Source: Clostridia bacterium (lineage in GTDB: Bacteria; Bacillota; Clostridia; Oscillospirales; CAG-272). From it: DNA of 64,000 bases. The notes below the pieces were generated by a model. It did no database searches and had not been told where the DNA came from. It worked only from the letters and a program-made list of their open reading frames with translations. A program made the position numbers and the translations under genes. Positions 23,820-31,687 of the stretch are shown here, piece after piece; position 1 is the first letter of the stretch; each line of letters opens with the position of its first letter. The DNA is taken from positions 243,747 through 307,746 of the forward strand of contig JAFTKM010000007.1 in assembly GCA_017453245.1 (NCBI GenBank). The letters are read 5' to 3'.

Positions 23820-25118
23820 TTACTTATTTTTGCTTTCTAAGTGCTTTTGCCAAGCAATTTTGTATAGCTCCTCTGCGGCAAGACGCGCTTTTGCAACGGG
23901 GATCTTCTCGCTCTTAGGGAAGCAGTAGTAGATACAATCGGTGCCCGAGAGAGCGATAATATCGCCCACCTCGTAGAAGTTGAAGTCAGCGCAGATGGAG
24001 TGAGAGTAGAGAGGCTTTTGCTCATAGCTTATCTCGCCGTCATCACTCGTCAGCCTGAAGCCGTCGGCGTTGTGTGTAAGTCTGCCTTCGCCGACTCCCC
24101 ATACGCCCTTGGTGTCAACGCTGATCCAGATGTCGACGGGTGTGTCGAGGGAATAGCTACCCTCGTCGATTTCACGCCTGACCTCCTCACGCTCCCACCT
24201 ATACCAGTCGGGGATATGTGTGAAGGATTCCTTTGTGCCGTCGATAGCGACAAGCTCGCCAAGCTCCGAGAGCTCGTATCTTGCGCCGCAGGCGCGACAG
24301 GTGAGGTGAGTGCCCGAGCCGAGCATTTCTCCTTCCTTGCCGCACTCGGTACACTTGTAGAGTATTCTCTCAAGACCGTCGGCTCTGAAGGGCTCGGTGA
24401 TTTTTACGTTGTTTTCCTTCTGCCACTTGAAGGAGTCGAAGGAGAATTGGTCAAAGACTATTCTTGTGATCTCCTCTGCGGGCATTTCCTTTATCTCTTC
24501 GGCGGAGAGGAGATACTCGACGGTTGCCGAGACCTTGACCTTTCTTCTCTGGAGGTTGTTATACAGGGGGTCGCGCGAGAACGCGCCGTAGGTCTTGATC
24601 ATAACGAGGGGAATACCGAGCATCTTTACGCACTTGCCGATTGTGTCGGAGAGTGTTGTGGTCGTGCCGTCGAGGGTATATCCCGCCTCGGGGAACATTA
24701 TTACGTTGCTCTTAAGCTTCTTCACGGTGTGGAGAATATCTCTTACCAGAGTTGTGTCGGTTGAGAATTTCTTTGTCGGTATGCAACCGATCTGGCGCAT
24801 CAGCCAATCCTTGCCGAAGAAGGCGTCGGTTGTCGCAACGATGTTGAAGGGCTTCGGATAGAGGACTGTTGCCGCTATCTCGAGGTCAATAAAGCTTGAG
24901 TGATTCATAAGATAGAATGCGGGCTCGTTCTTGCCGAGCTTTTCCATTCCTATTCTCTCAAAGCTGAACTTCGTTGCCAGAAGATCGGGGATTGATACCA
25001 CCCTCATCAGAGTGCGGAAAAATATGTTTGGTCTCTTCGGTTTTTTGTGGGTATGCTTCTTTGCCTTGTGGTTATCGATGATCTGTCTGTACGAGCCTTT
25101 TCTTACCTTGATTTTCAT
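23820..25118 (-). CDS. 1-acyl-glycerol-3-phosphate acyltransferase-like protein with zinc ribbon
   Basis: A 432-residue protein. Residues about 60-215 form the PlsC domain: NHSSFID (HX4D catalytic motif) and FPEAGYT (glycerol phosphate binding), with IGCIPTKKF between. Such enzymes acylate lysophosphatidate in membrane phospholipid synthesis. After it comes a C4 zinc ribbon (CTECGKEG...CRACGARYEL) and a ~150-residue unknown C-terminal domain, so it is nearly twice the usual length. The N-terminus is basic. AAAGG precedes the ATG, and a promoter lies at 25176-25204. Single-gene unit. Confidence 0.83.
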   Translation of the reverse strand: MKIKVRKGSYRQIIDNHKAKKHTHKKPKRPNIFFRTLMRVVSIPDLLATKFSFERIGMEKLGKNEPAFYLMNHSSFIDLEIAATVLYPKPFNIVATTDAFFGKDWLMRQIGCIPTKKFSTDTTLVRDILHTVKKLKSNVIMFPEAGYTLDGTTTTLSDTIGKCVKMLGIPLVMIKTYGAFSRDPLYNNLQRRKVKVSATVEYLLSAEEIKEMPAEEITRIVFDQFSFDSFKWQKENNVKITEPFRADGLERILYKCTECGKEGEMLGSGTHLTCRACGARYELSELGELVAIDGTKESFTHIPDWYRWEREEVRREIDEGSYSLDTPVDIWISVDTKGVWGVGEGRLTHNADGFRLTSDDGEISYEQKPLYSHSICADFNFYEVGDIIALSGTDCIYYCFPKSEKIPVAKARLAAEELYKIAWQKHLESKNK

Positions 25119-25175
25119 AATGTTAGCCTTTCGGTTTTAGTAGTGACGCGCAAGGGTACAAAGTATAACTGATAT

Positions 25176-25204
25176 ATTGTAGCACATATTTTCGTTTTTG
25201 TCAA
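25176..25204 (-). promoter_or_regulatory. Promoter of the PlsC-like gene
   Basis: Minus strand TTGACA (25199-25204), 17 nt, TACAAT (25176-25181). Confidence 0.75.
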
Positions 25205-25239
25205 TTAAATATACATTAGAAGTGCAAAGCTTCGGCGCG

Positions 25240-25270
25240 ATGCGCCAATGCAAAATGCAAAATTCAAAAT
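25240..25270. repeat. TGCAAAA-type repeat run
   Basis: GCCAATGCAAAATGCAAAAT and similar; the inverse of runs at 2838-2868 and 4210-4300. Another run is at 25441-25470. Confidence 0.6.
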
Positions 25271-25422
25271 GCAAAATTAAGGACGAGGCACAGGGCGCGG
25301 GGCGCCAATGATATCCGACGGTGTCGGATGATATACGGTCAAATGTCTTTTACCGTATGATATCTACCTTTGGTAGATGATATCCTCGCTCGGCGAGGAT
25401 GAGAAGGAATGGTAGGGGACGG
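25271..25422 (+). repeat. ~150-bp dispersed inverted repeat, copy B
   Basis: Near-identical reverse complement of 2631-2783: four hairpins (CCGAC/GTCGG, ACGGT/ACCGT, CTACC/GGTAG, CCTCG/CGAGG) separated by ATGATAT. The last two stems are fully paired here but each is disturbed at one position in copy A. Confidence 0.88.
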
Positions 25423-25680
25423 CGATGCGGCGGAGCCGCAAGTGCAAAATGCAGAATGCAAAATGCAAAATGGGGGACGAGGTACAAATCGTAGGGCGGG
25501 GGCTTGCTCCCGCCGGGTAATGCGGAGTTGGATAGAGTGTCGCCCTACGGGTTCGACTACGTGCTTACGCACTCCGCTCAGGATGACACTCTGTCCCGCT
25601 TGAGAAAAAATAAACTAGAGTACACGCACTGCGCTATAGAGGATATAACATTAAATAAATACCACAAAAGACAATCAAAC
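25423..25680. repeat. Repeat-rich intergenic region
   Basis: Holds the inverse of modules seen at 3930-4200: a GGGCGGGGGCTTGCTCCCGC block (25495-25514), GAGTGTCGCCCTACGGGT and CTCAGGATGACACTCTGTC. No gene is supported. Confidence 0.55.
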
Positions 25681-25685
25681 TTTAC

Positions 25686-25727
25686 AAAAACGAGCAAAAC
25701 GGAGGAAATTAAACCGTCTTGCTCGTT
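25686..25727 (-). terminator. Terminator of the tcdA operon
   Basis: A 15-bp stem with one mismatch (25688-25702 with 25713-25727), followed on the minus strand by TTTTTG. Confidence 0.8.
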
Positions 25728-25745
25728 TATTGCTATTTCAAAATG

Positions 25746-26432
25746 TTACTTGGTAATGTCCTTGATCATCTCGCCTGCCATAATAAGACCGACGACTGAG
25801 GGGACGAAGGAGACAGAACCGGGAGTCCTCTCGCCACTCGGGTTTATCGGGGGCTCGTCGGAGAATACGACCTTCAGGTGGCCGACGCCCCTTTTCCTCA
25901 GCTCCGTGCGAATGACCTTTGCCAACGGGTCGGTGTGAGTCTTTGAGATATCCGCGACGGTGAATCTCGTCGGGTCGAGCTTATTGCCCGCGCCCATCGA
26001 GGAAATGATAGGTATATCCGCGCGCTTTGCCTCGGTGATGAGGTGGAGCTTTGACCTTACCGAGTCGATACAGTCGGCGATATAGTCAATGCCATCAAGG
26101 GAAATTTGGTTTTCCTCGGAGTAAAATTCGCTTATTGCATTTACCTCGCACTCGGGATTAATGTCGGCAATTCTCGCCTTCATAGCCTCGGTCTTATACT
26201 GACCGACGGTTGCGCTTGTTGCTATTATCTGGCGGTTAATATTTGACACGGATACCCTGTCAGCGTCGATAAGCGTGATTTTTCCGACTCCCGCCCTTGC
26301 AAGAGCCTCAACACAGAATCCGCCGACACCGCCGACGCCGAATACCGCTACGTGAGAGCCTTTGAGCTTCTCTACGGCGTCCTTGCCGAGCATCATCTCG
26401 GTGCGCGTATATATTGTGTCCTTATTTTCCAC
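25746..26432 (-). CDS. tcdA: tRNA threonylcarbamoyladenosine dehydratase (ThiF/MoeB family)
   Basis: A 228-residue E1-like protein that uses ATP to cyclise the t6A modification at position 37 of ANN-decoding tRNAs to ct6A. It has the family N-terminus (RTEMMLGKDAVEKLKGSHVAV), the nucleotide loop FGVGGVGGFCVEALAR, DADRVSVSNINRQ, the DSVRSK adenylation segment and the C-terminal RTPGSVSFVPSVVG. It lies 3 nt after the ComM-like gene on the same strand, hence one operon. tsaD of the same modification pathway is at 54222-55313. Confidence 0.9.
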   Translation of the reverse strand: MENKDTIYTRTEMMLGKDAVEKLKGSHVAVFGVGGVGGFCVEALARAGVGKITLIDADRVSVSNINRQIIATSATVGQYKTEAMKARIADINPECEVNAISEFYSEENQISLDGIDYIADCIDSVRSKLHLITEAKRADIPIISSMGAGNKLDPTRFTVADISKTHTDPLAKVIRTELRKRGVGHLKVVFSDEPPINPSGERTPGSVSFVPSVVGLIMAGEMIKDITK

Positions 26433-26435
26433 TTA

Positions 26436-27983
26436 TTAACCTCTCTTCCAATACTTTCGGTCGAGGGAGCGGTACATTATCGCCTCCGCGATGTGGTCTG
26501 CATTGATATTATCACAGCCGTCGAGGTCTGCGATCGTTCTCGCGACTCTGAGGACCCTGTCGTGACCTCTTGCCGAGAGACCGAGAGACTCAAACGCATC
26601 TCTCATAAGGTCGGACGCCTCCTGATCAAGCTCGCAATGGCGTCTTAGCATATCCACCGACATATTCGCGTTGAGAATACCGGTTTTGTCACCCGCCTTC
26701 GCGAGTCTTTCGTTTGTAAACTTTCTTGCGGCGTTGACTCTCTCGCGTATCTTTGCCGAGGGCTCGCCGTGGTTACCCTTGCCCGCAATATCGTCGTAGG
26801 AGATGGACGGAAGCTCGATTTCTATATCTATTCTGTCGAGCAGGGGACCCGACACTCTCTCGAGATATTTTGCCACGGTCTGGGGGGTACAGGTGCATTT
26901 CTTGTTCGGATCACCGAAATATCCGCATCTGCAGGGGTTCATCGCACAGACGAGCATAAACTTCGATGGGTAGGTGATCTTCGCCGCCGCGCGGGTGACC
27001 GTTACAATACCGTCCTCGAGGGGCTGACGGAGCGACTCGCTCGTCCTCTTGGAGAATTCGGGCAGCTCGTCAAGGAAGAGTATGCCGTTATGAGCCATGG
27101 ATATTTCACCGGGGCGCGGATAGGTGCCGCCGCCGATAAGTCCGGGAATCGTTACTGTATGATGGGGTGAGCGGAAGGGACGGTCGGTGATAAGACCTTT
27201 TCTGAGCTTGCCGCTTACCGAGTGTATCTTGGTGGTCTCGAGCGCCTCCTCAAAGTCCATATCGGGGAGGATGGAGGACAGCCTCTTTGCCAGCATCGAC
27301 TTACCCGTACCGGGAGGGCCTATCATCAATACGTTATGTCCGCCCGCCGCCGCGATCTCGAGCGCTCTCTTTGCCTTGAGCTGACCGCAAACGTCGTAGA
27401 AATCGGGCGCCTCGGAGTGGCCCGAAAGGTCAAGATTCGGCAGGAAAGAGGGGATAGGAGTCATACACGCCTCCCCCTTAAGGTGGGTTACAAGCTCTCT
27501 GAGAGTCTTAACACCGTAAACGGTGATGCCTGCGACTATCGCCGCCTCGTCGCGGTTATCGTAGGGGACGTATATCTCCTTCTTTCCGAGGTCTCTCGCC
27601 GAGACGACCATCGGGAGCACGCCCGCAACGCCTCTGACCTCACCCGAGAGCGAGAGCTCGCCGATTATACACTTGTCCGAGAAGTCGTACTCCCTCGGAA
27701 TAACACCGTCGCTCTGGAGGATTGCGCACATAATGGCGAGGTCAAAGACCGTACCCTCCTTCTTGATGTCGGCGGGAGCAAGGTTTATCATAAGGTCGAG
27801 GGGAGGGAAGACGTAGCCGCTGTTTTCACACGCCGACTGAACTCTGTTCTTCGCTTCCTTTACCGCCGCGTCGGGCAGACCGACGAGCTCAAAGCGGGGC
27901 ATTCTGTCCCACGCCGAGCACTCTACCGTTACCTCAAAGCCCTCAATACCGAGAACTCCGGATGAATATATCTTGGAAAGCAT
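26436..27983 (-). CDS. comM: YifB/ComM-family Mg-chelatase-like AAA ATPase
   Basis: A 515-residue protein with an N-terminal Lon-protease-like ChlI domain (GIEGFEVTVECSAWDRMPRFELVGLPDAAVKEA), a central AAA module with Walker A GPPGTGKSMLAKRL, sensor segments (HHTVTIPGLIGGG, NGILFLDELPEF) and a C-terminal helical domain. ComM is a hexameric branch-migration helicase acting in natural transformation; in Clostridia the role is less clear. AAGGAGA lies before the ATG. It is first in the operon with tcdA, driven by the promoter at 28016-28044. Confidence 0.9.
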   Translation of the reverse strand: MLSKIYSSGVLGIEGFEVTVECSAWDRMPRFELVGLPDAAVKEAKNRVQSACENSGYVFPPLDLMINLAPADIKKEGTVFDLAIMCAILQSDGVIPREYDFSDKCIIGELSLSGEVRGVAGVLPMVVSARDLGKKEIYVPYDNRDEAAIVAGITVYGVKTLRELVTHLKGEACMTPIPSFLPNLDLSGHSEAPDFYDVCGQLKAKRALEIAAAGGHNVLMIGPPGTGKSMLAKRLSSILPDMDFEEALETTKIHSVSGKLRKGLITDRPFRSPHHTVTIPGLIGGGTYPRPGEISMAHNGILFLDELPEFSKRTSESLRQPLEDGIVTVTRAAAKITYPSKFMLVCAMNPCRCGYFGDPNKKCTCTPQTVAKYLERVSGPLLDRIDIEIELPSISYDDIAGKGNHGEPSAKIRERVNAARKFTNERLAKAGDKTGILNANMSVDMLRRHCELDQEASDLMRDAFESLGLSARGHDRVLRVARTIADLDGCDNINADHIAEAIMYRSLDRKYWKRG

Positions 27984-28015
27984 AGTTTTCTCCTTGATTT
28001 CGGATTTATACCACT

Positions 28016-28044
28016 ATTATACTCCAAGCGAAGGAATAAATCAA
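28016..28044 (-). promoter_or_regulatory. comM-tcdA promoter
   Basis: Minus strand TTGATT (28039-28044), 17 nt, TATAAT (28016-28021). Confidence 0.75.
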
Positions 28045-28084
28045 GAGGAGAATGAAAATGCGGAATTAGGAATGCGGAATGCGG

Positions 28085-28450
28085 AATGAAAAAACGCCGT
28101 CGCTCGCGGCGGCATATCGCTATCCAAACACTTTTGGATAATATCGCTCCCGGAGGGAATATCAGCTATTTCGGAGAAATAATCTCGCTTTCGCTTGGCC
28201 GCTTTGCGGACGAGTTAAACACTCCCGTCTGATTGATAAGAGTTTCGCCTGCGGGCGAAAGCTCATACCGCCCTGCGGTATCTTGCGTCATTCGTCGTGT
28301 CCGACCGACGAATAGCAAATATATCGTCGCTATGCTCCGATGCGATATTATCTCACTTCGCGAGATAGCGATATAGACAAGCGTCGCTTGTCAGCGATAT
28401 GTTCACTACGTGAACGTGAATAAGCGCATACCGCTCTGCGGACGCGCAAA
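28085..28450. repeat. Inverted hairpin array (ATATCGC / GCGATAT) between divergent genes
   Basis: Left: GCCG/CGGC, TATCC/GGATA, TCCC/GGGA and TATTTC/GAAATA hairpins with ATATCGC-type words. Centre: GGCCGC/GCGGAC-type stem, TTTCGCC/GGCGAAA and a double-hairpin element. Right: GCGATAT words with ATCTC/GAGAT, ACAAGC/GCTTGT and GTTCAC/GTGAAC. It lies upstream of both flanking genes, so it is not purely a 3'-end structure. Confidence 0.88.
28264..28323 (+). repeat. Double-hairpin dispersed element, copy 7
   Basis: ATACCGC/GCGGTAT and ATTCGTCG/CGACGAAT; the centre of the inverted array. Confidence 0.85.
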
Positions 28451-28511
28451 GAACAGATTTGTTAAAAAAGTAGAACTTTCTATTCAAAATACCCAAAGAT
28501 TTTAAATCTCA

Positions 28512-28540
28512 TTGAATATAATTTTAAAATATGCTATAAT
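28512..28540 (+). promoter_or_regulatory. Promoter of the large secreted protein gene
   Basis: TTGAAT (28512-28517), 17 nt, TATAAT (28535-28540). Confidence 0.75.
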
Positions 28541-28579
28541 GGGCTCGTGAAATAATTTCTGCGCGTAAAGGAGATAATC

Positions 28580-31522
28580 ATGAGAAATTTAAAGAAGATG
28601 CTTGTGGTAATTTGCGTGTTTGCACTTCTTACCGTGGGCTGCGTGTTTGCCGCAGTTGCCGCGGATGATAACGCAGGTACGGTGGAGGAGCTCAACAACC
28701 TCATCACCTCTGCAGAGAATGCATCGGGCGCTGCCGCAAAGTACAACGCTATTCTCAAGGTAGCAGATTACCTTAACACCAAGAAAATTGATTCCTCGGC
28801 GGAGGGCTATGACGCTGCGATTGCTGCGGCTCATAAGGTTACCGTTGCGGGAGCTGTTGAATACGTCGCTGTTGTTGACGTTGACGGCGTTGCTTCCGGC
28901 GTCGCATACGACGGTATGTCCAAAATCAGCAAGCTTCTCGGTCTTTTCGAGCTTCCCGAGGACACAGAGGGTCTCGCAGAGCTTAAGGTTAAGCTTGACT
29001 CGGCTACCGTAAGAACCGTAGGACTTCTTATCGCTGAGATCGACGCTGATATTGAGACCACTCTTACCACAGGTAAGAACCAGATCGCTATAAATAAGGC
29101 TAAGAGAATAATTTCCGAATTTCCTCTCTCGGGTGACACCTCCTCCCTTGCGGAGCTTGAGGCAGAGCTCGCAGAGCTTGAGGCGGCTCAGGAAAGAGCA
29201 ATACAGATAAACCTTACCGCGCTTGACGCGGATAACCTCGTTACCAACTACGACCTGCCCGTGATCTTCGAGGAGGATTGGCAGGAAAGACCTGTTGGTA
29301 TTGATTCTACCAACGTCGGCGGAGATTGGACTATCGATCTTAAGAGCTCGGCTAACCAGGTCGGTATTCTCGAGGAAGCGGACGGAAACAAGTATTTCGT
29401 ACATAAGATATTCGATACCACCGGAAAGATCTCCTCTTATATTCAGGATAAGAAGATCATGACCTCGGTTACTCCCAAGGACGGCTTTGTTATCGAGTTT
29501 GACATAACCACCTTTGGTGAATTCCAGAATGGCGGTGTTGTTATCGAGACGGGTAGCGTAGAGGGTACCTTCTTCCCGCCTGCATACTTCTGCATCAACG
29601 GCAGCGGCGATATCTGCAAGAACGACAAGTCCACCGTTGTTCTTAAGGGCGCTATCGTTAAGGGCGAGTGGCTCCACGTTATGATCGTATTCGATTACGA
29701 CCTCTTCACATATAAGCTTTACGTTGAGGGTGAGCTCATCACCGAGTACGACGCGAAGTATCAGAGCGTTACCACGTTCGATCACAATAAAGTACGTCTC
29801 AGATTCAACAACTCCGGTACTGCCGGTGAGGTTGCTTACGATAATCTCAAGGTTTACGGCGGTAACTCCTACCGCAACATCACAAGACTTGAGGAAATGA
29901 CCGACGGCGAGAGATTCAGCTACTTCGTTGATTACTTCACCAGCGATGACAGAAGCGTAACCTCCAGAACCGAGGCGTACAACAAGGCTACCGATATTCT
30001 CTCTAAGTTCTGGGTCGTTGACGAGACGACCGGAGAGGGACAGTATACCGAGGCTGCTGAGGCCAGCGCAGAGGTCAAGGCAGCGGTTAACGCCTACCTC
30101 GCTTTCGACCTTGATATTCTCCTTGCAGACGTAAAGGCAAAGAATCTTGAAAGATTCGTTGAGCTTGTTACCGATCTTCAGAAGGTGTCCCGTACCGCGA
30201 ACACCGTTGCTACCAGACAGCAGAAGGCGGCAGCTATCAATAACTTCCTCGGCGAGTGCGAGGGACTTATCGACAACAATGCGGATAATGACGGAAAGGA
30301 CGGCGCTGACTATTCCCAGTACACCATTATCTTTAACAATATCGTTCGCGAGGCTGAATATGACCTCAACGCGAGCACGTTCGTAAGACATATCGAAAGA
30401 TTCAAGAAGGCTCCCACTCTTGCCGCTAAGGAAAGATATTACCAGAGAGCCAAGGAGCTTGTTGACAACGACGGTATCGACCTTGCTCTTATTCGCGATA
30501 CCTCCAATCCTTACAGAAATAACTTCAAGGATCTTATCGCCGCTTACCAGACATATGCCGATGCGGATTCCTATATGCTCGATCTCGTCAAGGAGAACAA
30601 CTCCGTCAAGATCGTTCAGTGTATAGGCAAGATCTCGATATACGGCACCGAAGAGGAGTGGAACGAGCACAGCGATGAGATGAACAAATATCTCTTCGTC
30701 ATCAAGGACGTTGTTCTTGGCAGAGATGCTGACGGTATGCCTCTTTACGACGTGGATTACGAGGGCGTTAAGGAAGCTGTTGAGTTCTTCAATTCCGCTT
30801 ACAGCTACTTCTACGAGCTCCTTCAGGATGAGCACGTTGCTTATATAGAGAACGTTCTCGAGCTTATCCTCGCCTCCGACCAGTACATCGAGAAGATGGG
30901 TATGGTTGCGGTTGTCGAGAGATACGTTGCGGATAACGACGTCAACCTCAAGGATGAGAGAATCGTTAAGCTTCTCAACAACCTTGACACCTGCAAGGCA
31001 GAGCTTGTTCTCCGTGAGGAGGATTACGCAGAGGTTCTCGTTCAGAACGCGGTTTACTTTGTTGACCTTGTTGAAAGAATGCGTACCGCCGAAACCTACG
31101 GCGAGCAGAGAAAATACTTTGAAGAGGCAACTCCTCTTTACTACTACCTCGACAGTAGAGTTGAGGGCGCGGCAAGAGCGGTTGAGATTTACGATGAGTA
31201 CAAGGTAAATCTTGACAGAATCGCAGAGTCCTCCGTAACCTTCATTGACGCTGTTGCCGTTTACAAGGCGTGCCAGACCGATGATGAGAAGTACGCGGCT
31301 CTCGTTGAGTGCTACTACAACGCTCAGTTCGTTGAGCTCTCCTATGAGGGCGCCGAGGAGGCAATGGCAGAGTATCTCGCGGCATACAACGAATACGTAG
31401 GCTACGCAGAGTCGGTTAACGAGGATCTTGTCGAGGCAGGAAATGCCGTAGGATCCTTCAGAGCAAACTGCGGAGTAGTTAACATTATCGCGGTAATTAT
31501 CAAGAAGATCTTCGGAATCTAA
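28580..31522 (+). CDS. Large secreted helical-repeat protein with LamG-like domain
   Basis: A 980-residue exported protein. The signal peptide is clear (MRNLKKMLVVICVFALLTV, cleavage near AVAADD). After ~200 helical residues, positions about 225-430 look like a concanavalin/LamG jelly roll (EEDWQERPVG, GGVVIETGSVEG, VRLRFNNSGTAGEVAYDNLKVYGG). The rest is a series of long acidic helices of roughly 90-110 residues each, with recurring patterns such as FVELVxDLQKV, AAKERYYQRAKELV, YGEQRKYFEEATPLYYYL and DDEKYAALVECYYN. The C-terminus ends in a hydrophobic VNIIAVIIKKIFGI. It has no sortase motif. AAAGGAGA precedes the ATG. Function is unknown; glycan or cell-surface binding is plausible. Confidence 0.82.
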   Translation: MRNLKKMLVVICVFALLTVGCVFAAVAADDNAGTVEELNNLITSAENASGAAAKYNAILKVADYLNTKKIDSSAEGYDAAIAAAHKVTVAGAVEYVAVVDVDGVASGVAYDGMSKISKLLGLFELPEDTEGLAELKVKLDSATVRTVGLLIAEIDADIETTLTTGKNQIAINKAKRIISEFPLSGDTSSLAELEAELAELEAAQERAIQINLTALDADNLVTNYDLPVIFEEDWQERPVGIDSTNVGGDWTIDLKSSANQVGILEEADGNKYFVHKIFDTTGKISSYIQDKKIMTSVTPKDGFVIEFDITTFGEFQNGGVVIETGSVEGTFFPPAYFCINGSGDICKNDKSTVVLKGAIVKGEWLHVMIVFDYDLFTYKLYVEGELITEYDAKYQSVTTFDHNKVRLRFNNSGTAGEVAYDNLKVYGGNSYRNITRLEEMTDGERFSYFVDYFTSDDRSVTSRTEAYNKATDILSKFWVVDETTGEGQYTEAAEASAEVKAAVNAYLAFDLDILLADVKAKNLERFVELVTDLQKVSRTANTVATRQQKAAAINNFLGECEGLIDNNADNDGKDGADYSQYTIIFNNIVREAEYDLNASTFVRHIERFKKAPTLAAKERYYQRAKELVDNDGIDLALIRDTSNPYRNNFKDLIAAYQTYADADSYMLDLVKENNSVKIVQCIGKISIYGTEEEWNEHSDEMNKYLFVIKDVVLGRDADGMPLYDVDYEGVKEAVEFFNSAYSYFYELLQDEHVAYIENVLELILASDQYIEKMGMVAVVERYVADNDVNLKDERIVKLLNNLDTCKAELVLREEDYAEVLVQNAVYFVDLVERMRTAETYGEQRKYFEEATPLYYYLDSRVEGAARAVEIYDEYKVNLDRIAESSVTFIDAVAVYKACQTDDEKYAALVECYYNAQFVELSYEGAEEAMAEYLAAYNEYVGYAESVNEDLVEAGNAVGSFRANCGVVNIIAVIIKKIFGI

Positions 31523-31622
31523 GATACCGATAGGTGAAGCCTTGAAATTAACACGGGGCGGCACCTTCTAAAAATTGGGCGTTGGTCAGGCGGCATTTGC
31601 CTCGCTTGTCCGACTGCCTGAA

Positions 31623-31660
31623 GGGGCTGCCGCAATCAAGCTTGCGACAGCCCCATATTT
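31623..31660 (+). terminator. Intrinsic terminator
   Basis: GGGGCTG paired with CAGCCCC with inner CGC/GCG, followed by ATATTTTCT. Ends the secreted-protein transcript. Confidence 0.75.
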
Positions 31661-31687
31661 TCTAATAATGATATGGAGAAAAGAAAA

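Noticed and set aside
28589-31564. A 991-codon open frame on the minus strand, antisense to the secreted protein gene
   Set aside because: It is codon-aligned with the sense gene and is open only because the sense gene avoids TTA, CTA and TCA. It has no ribosome-binding site or recognisable protein features.
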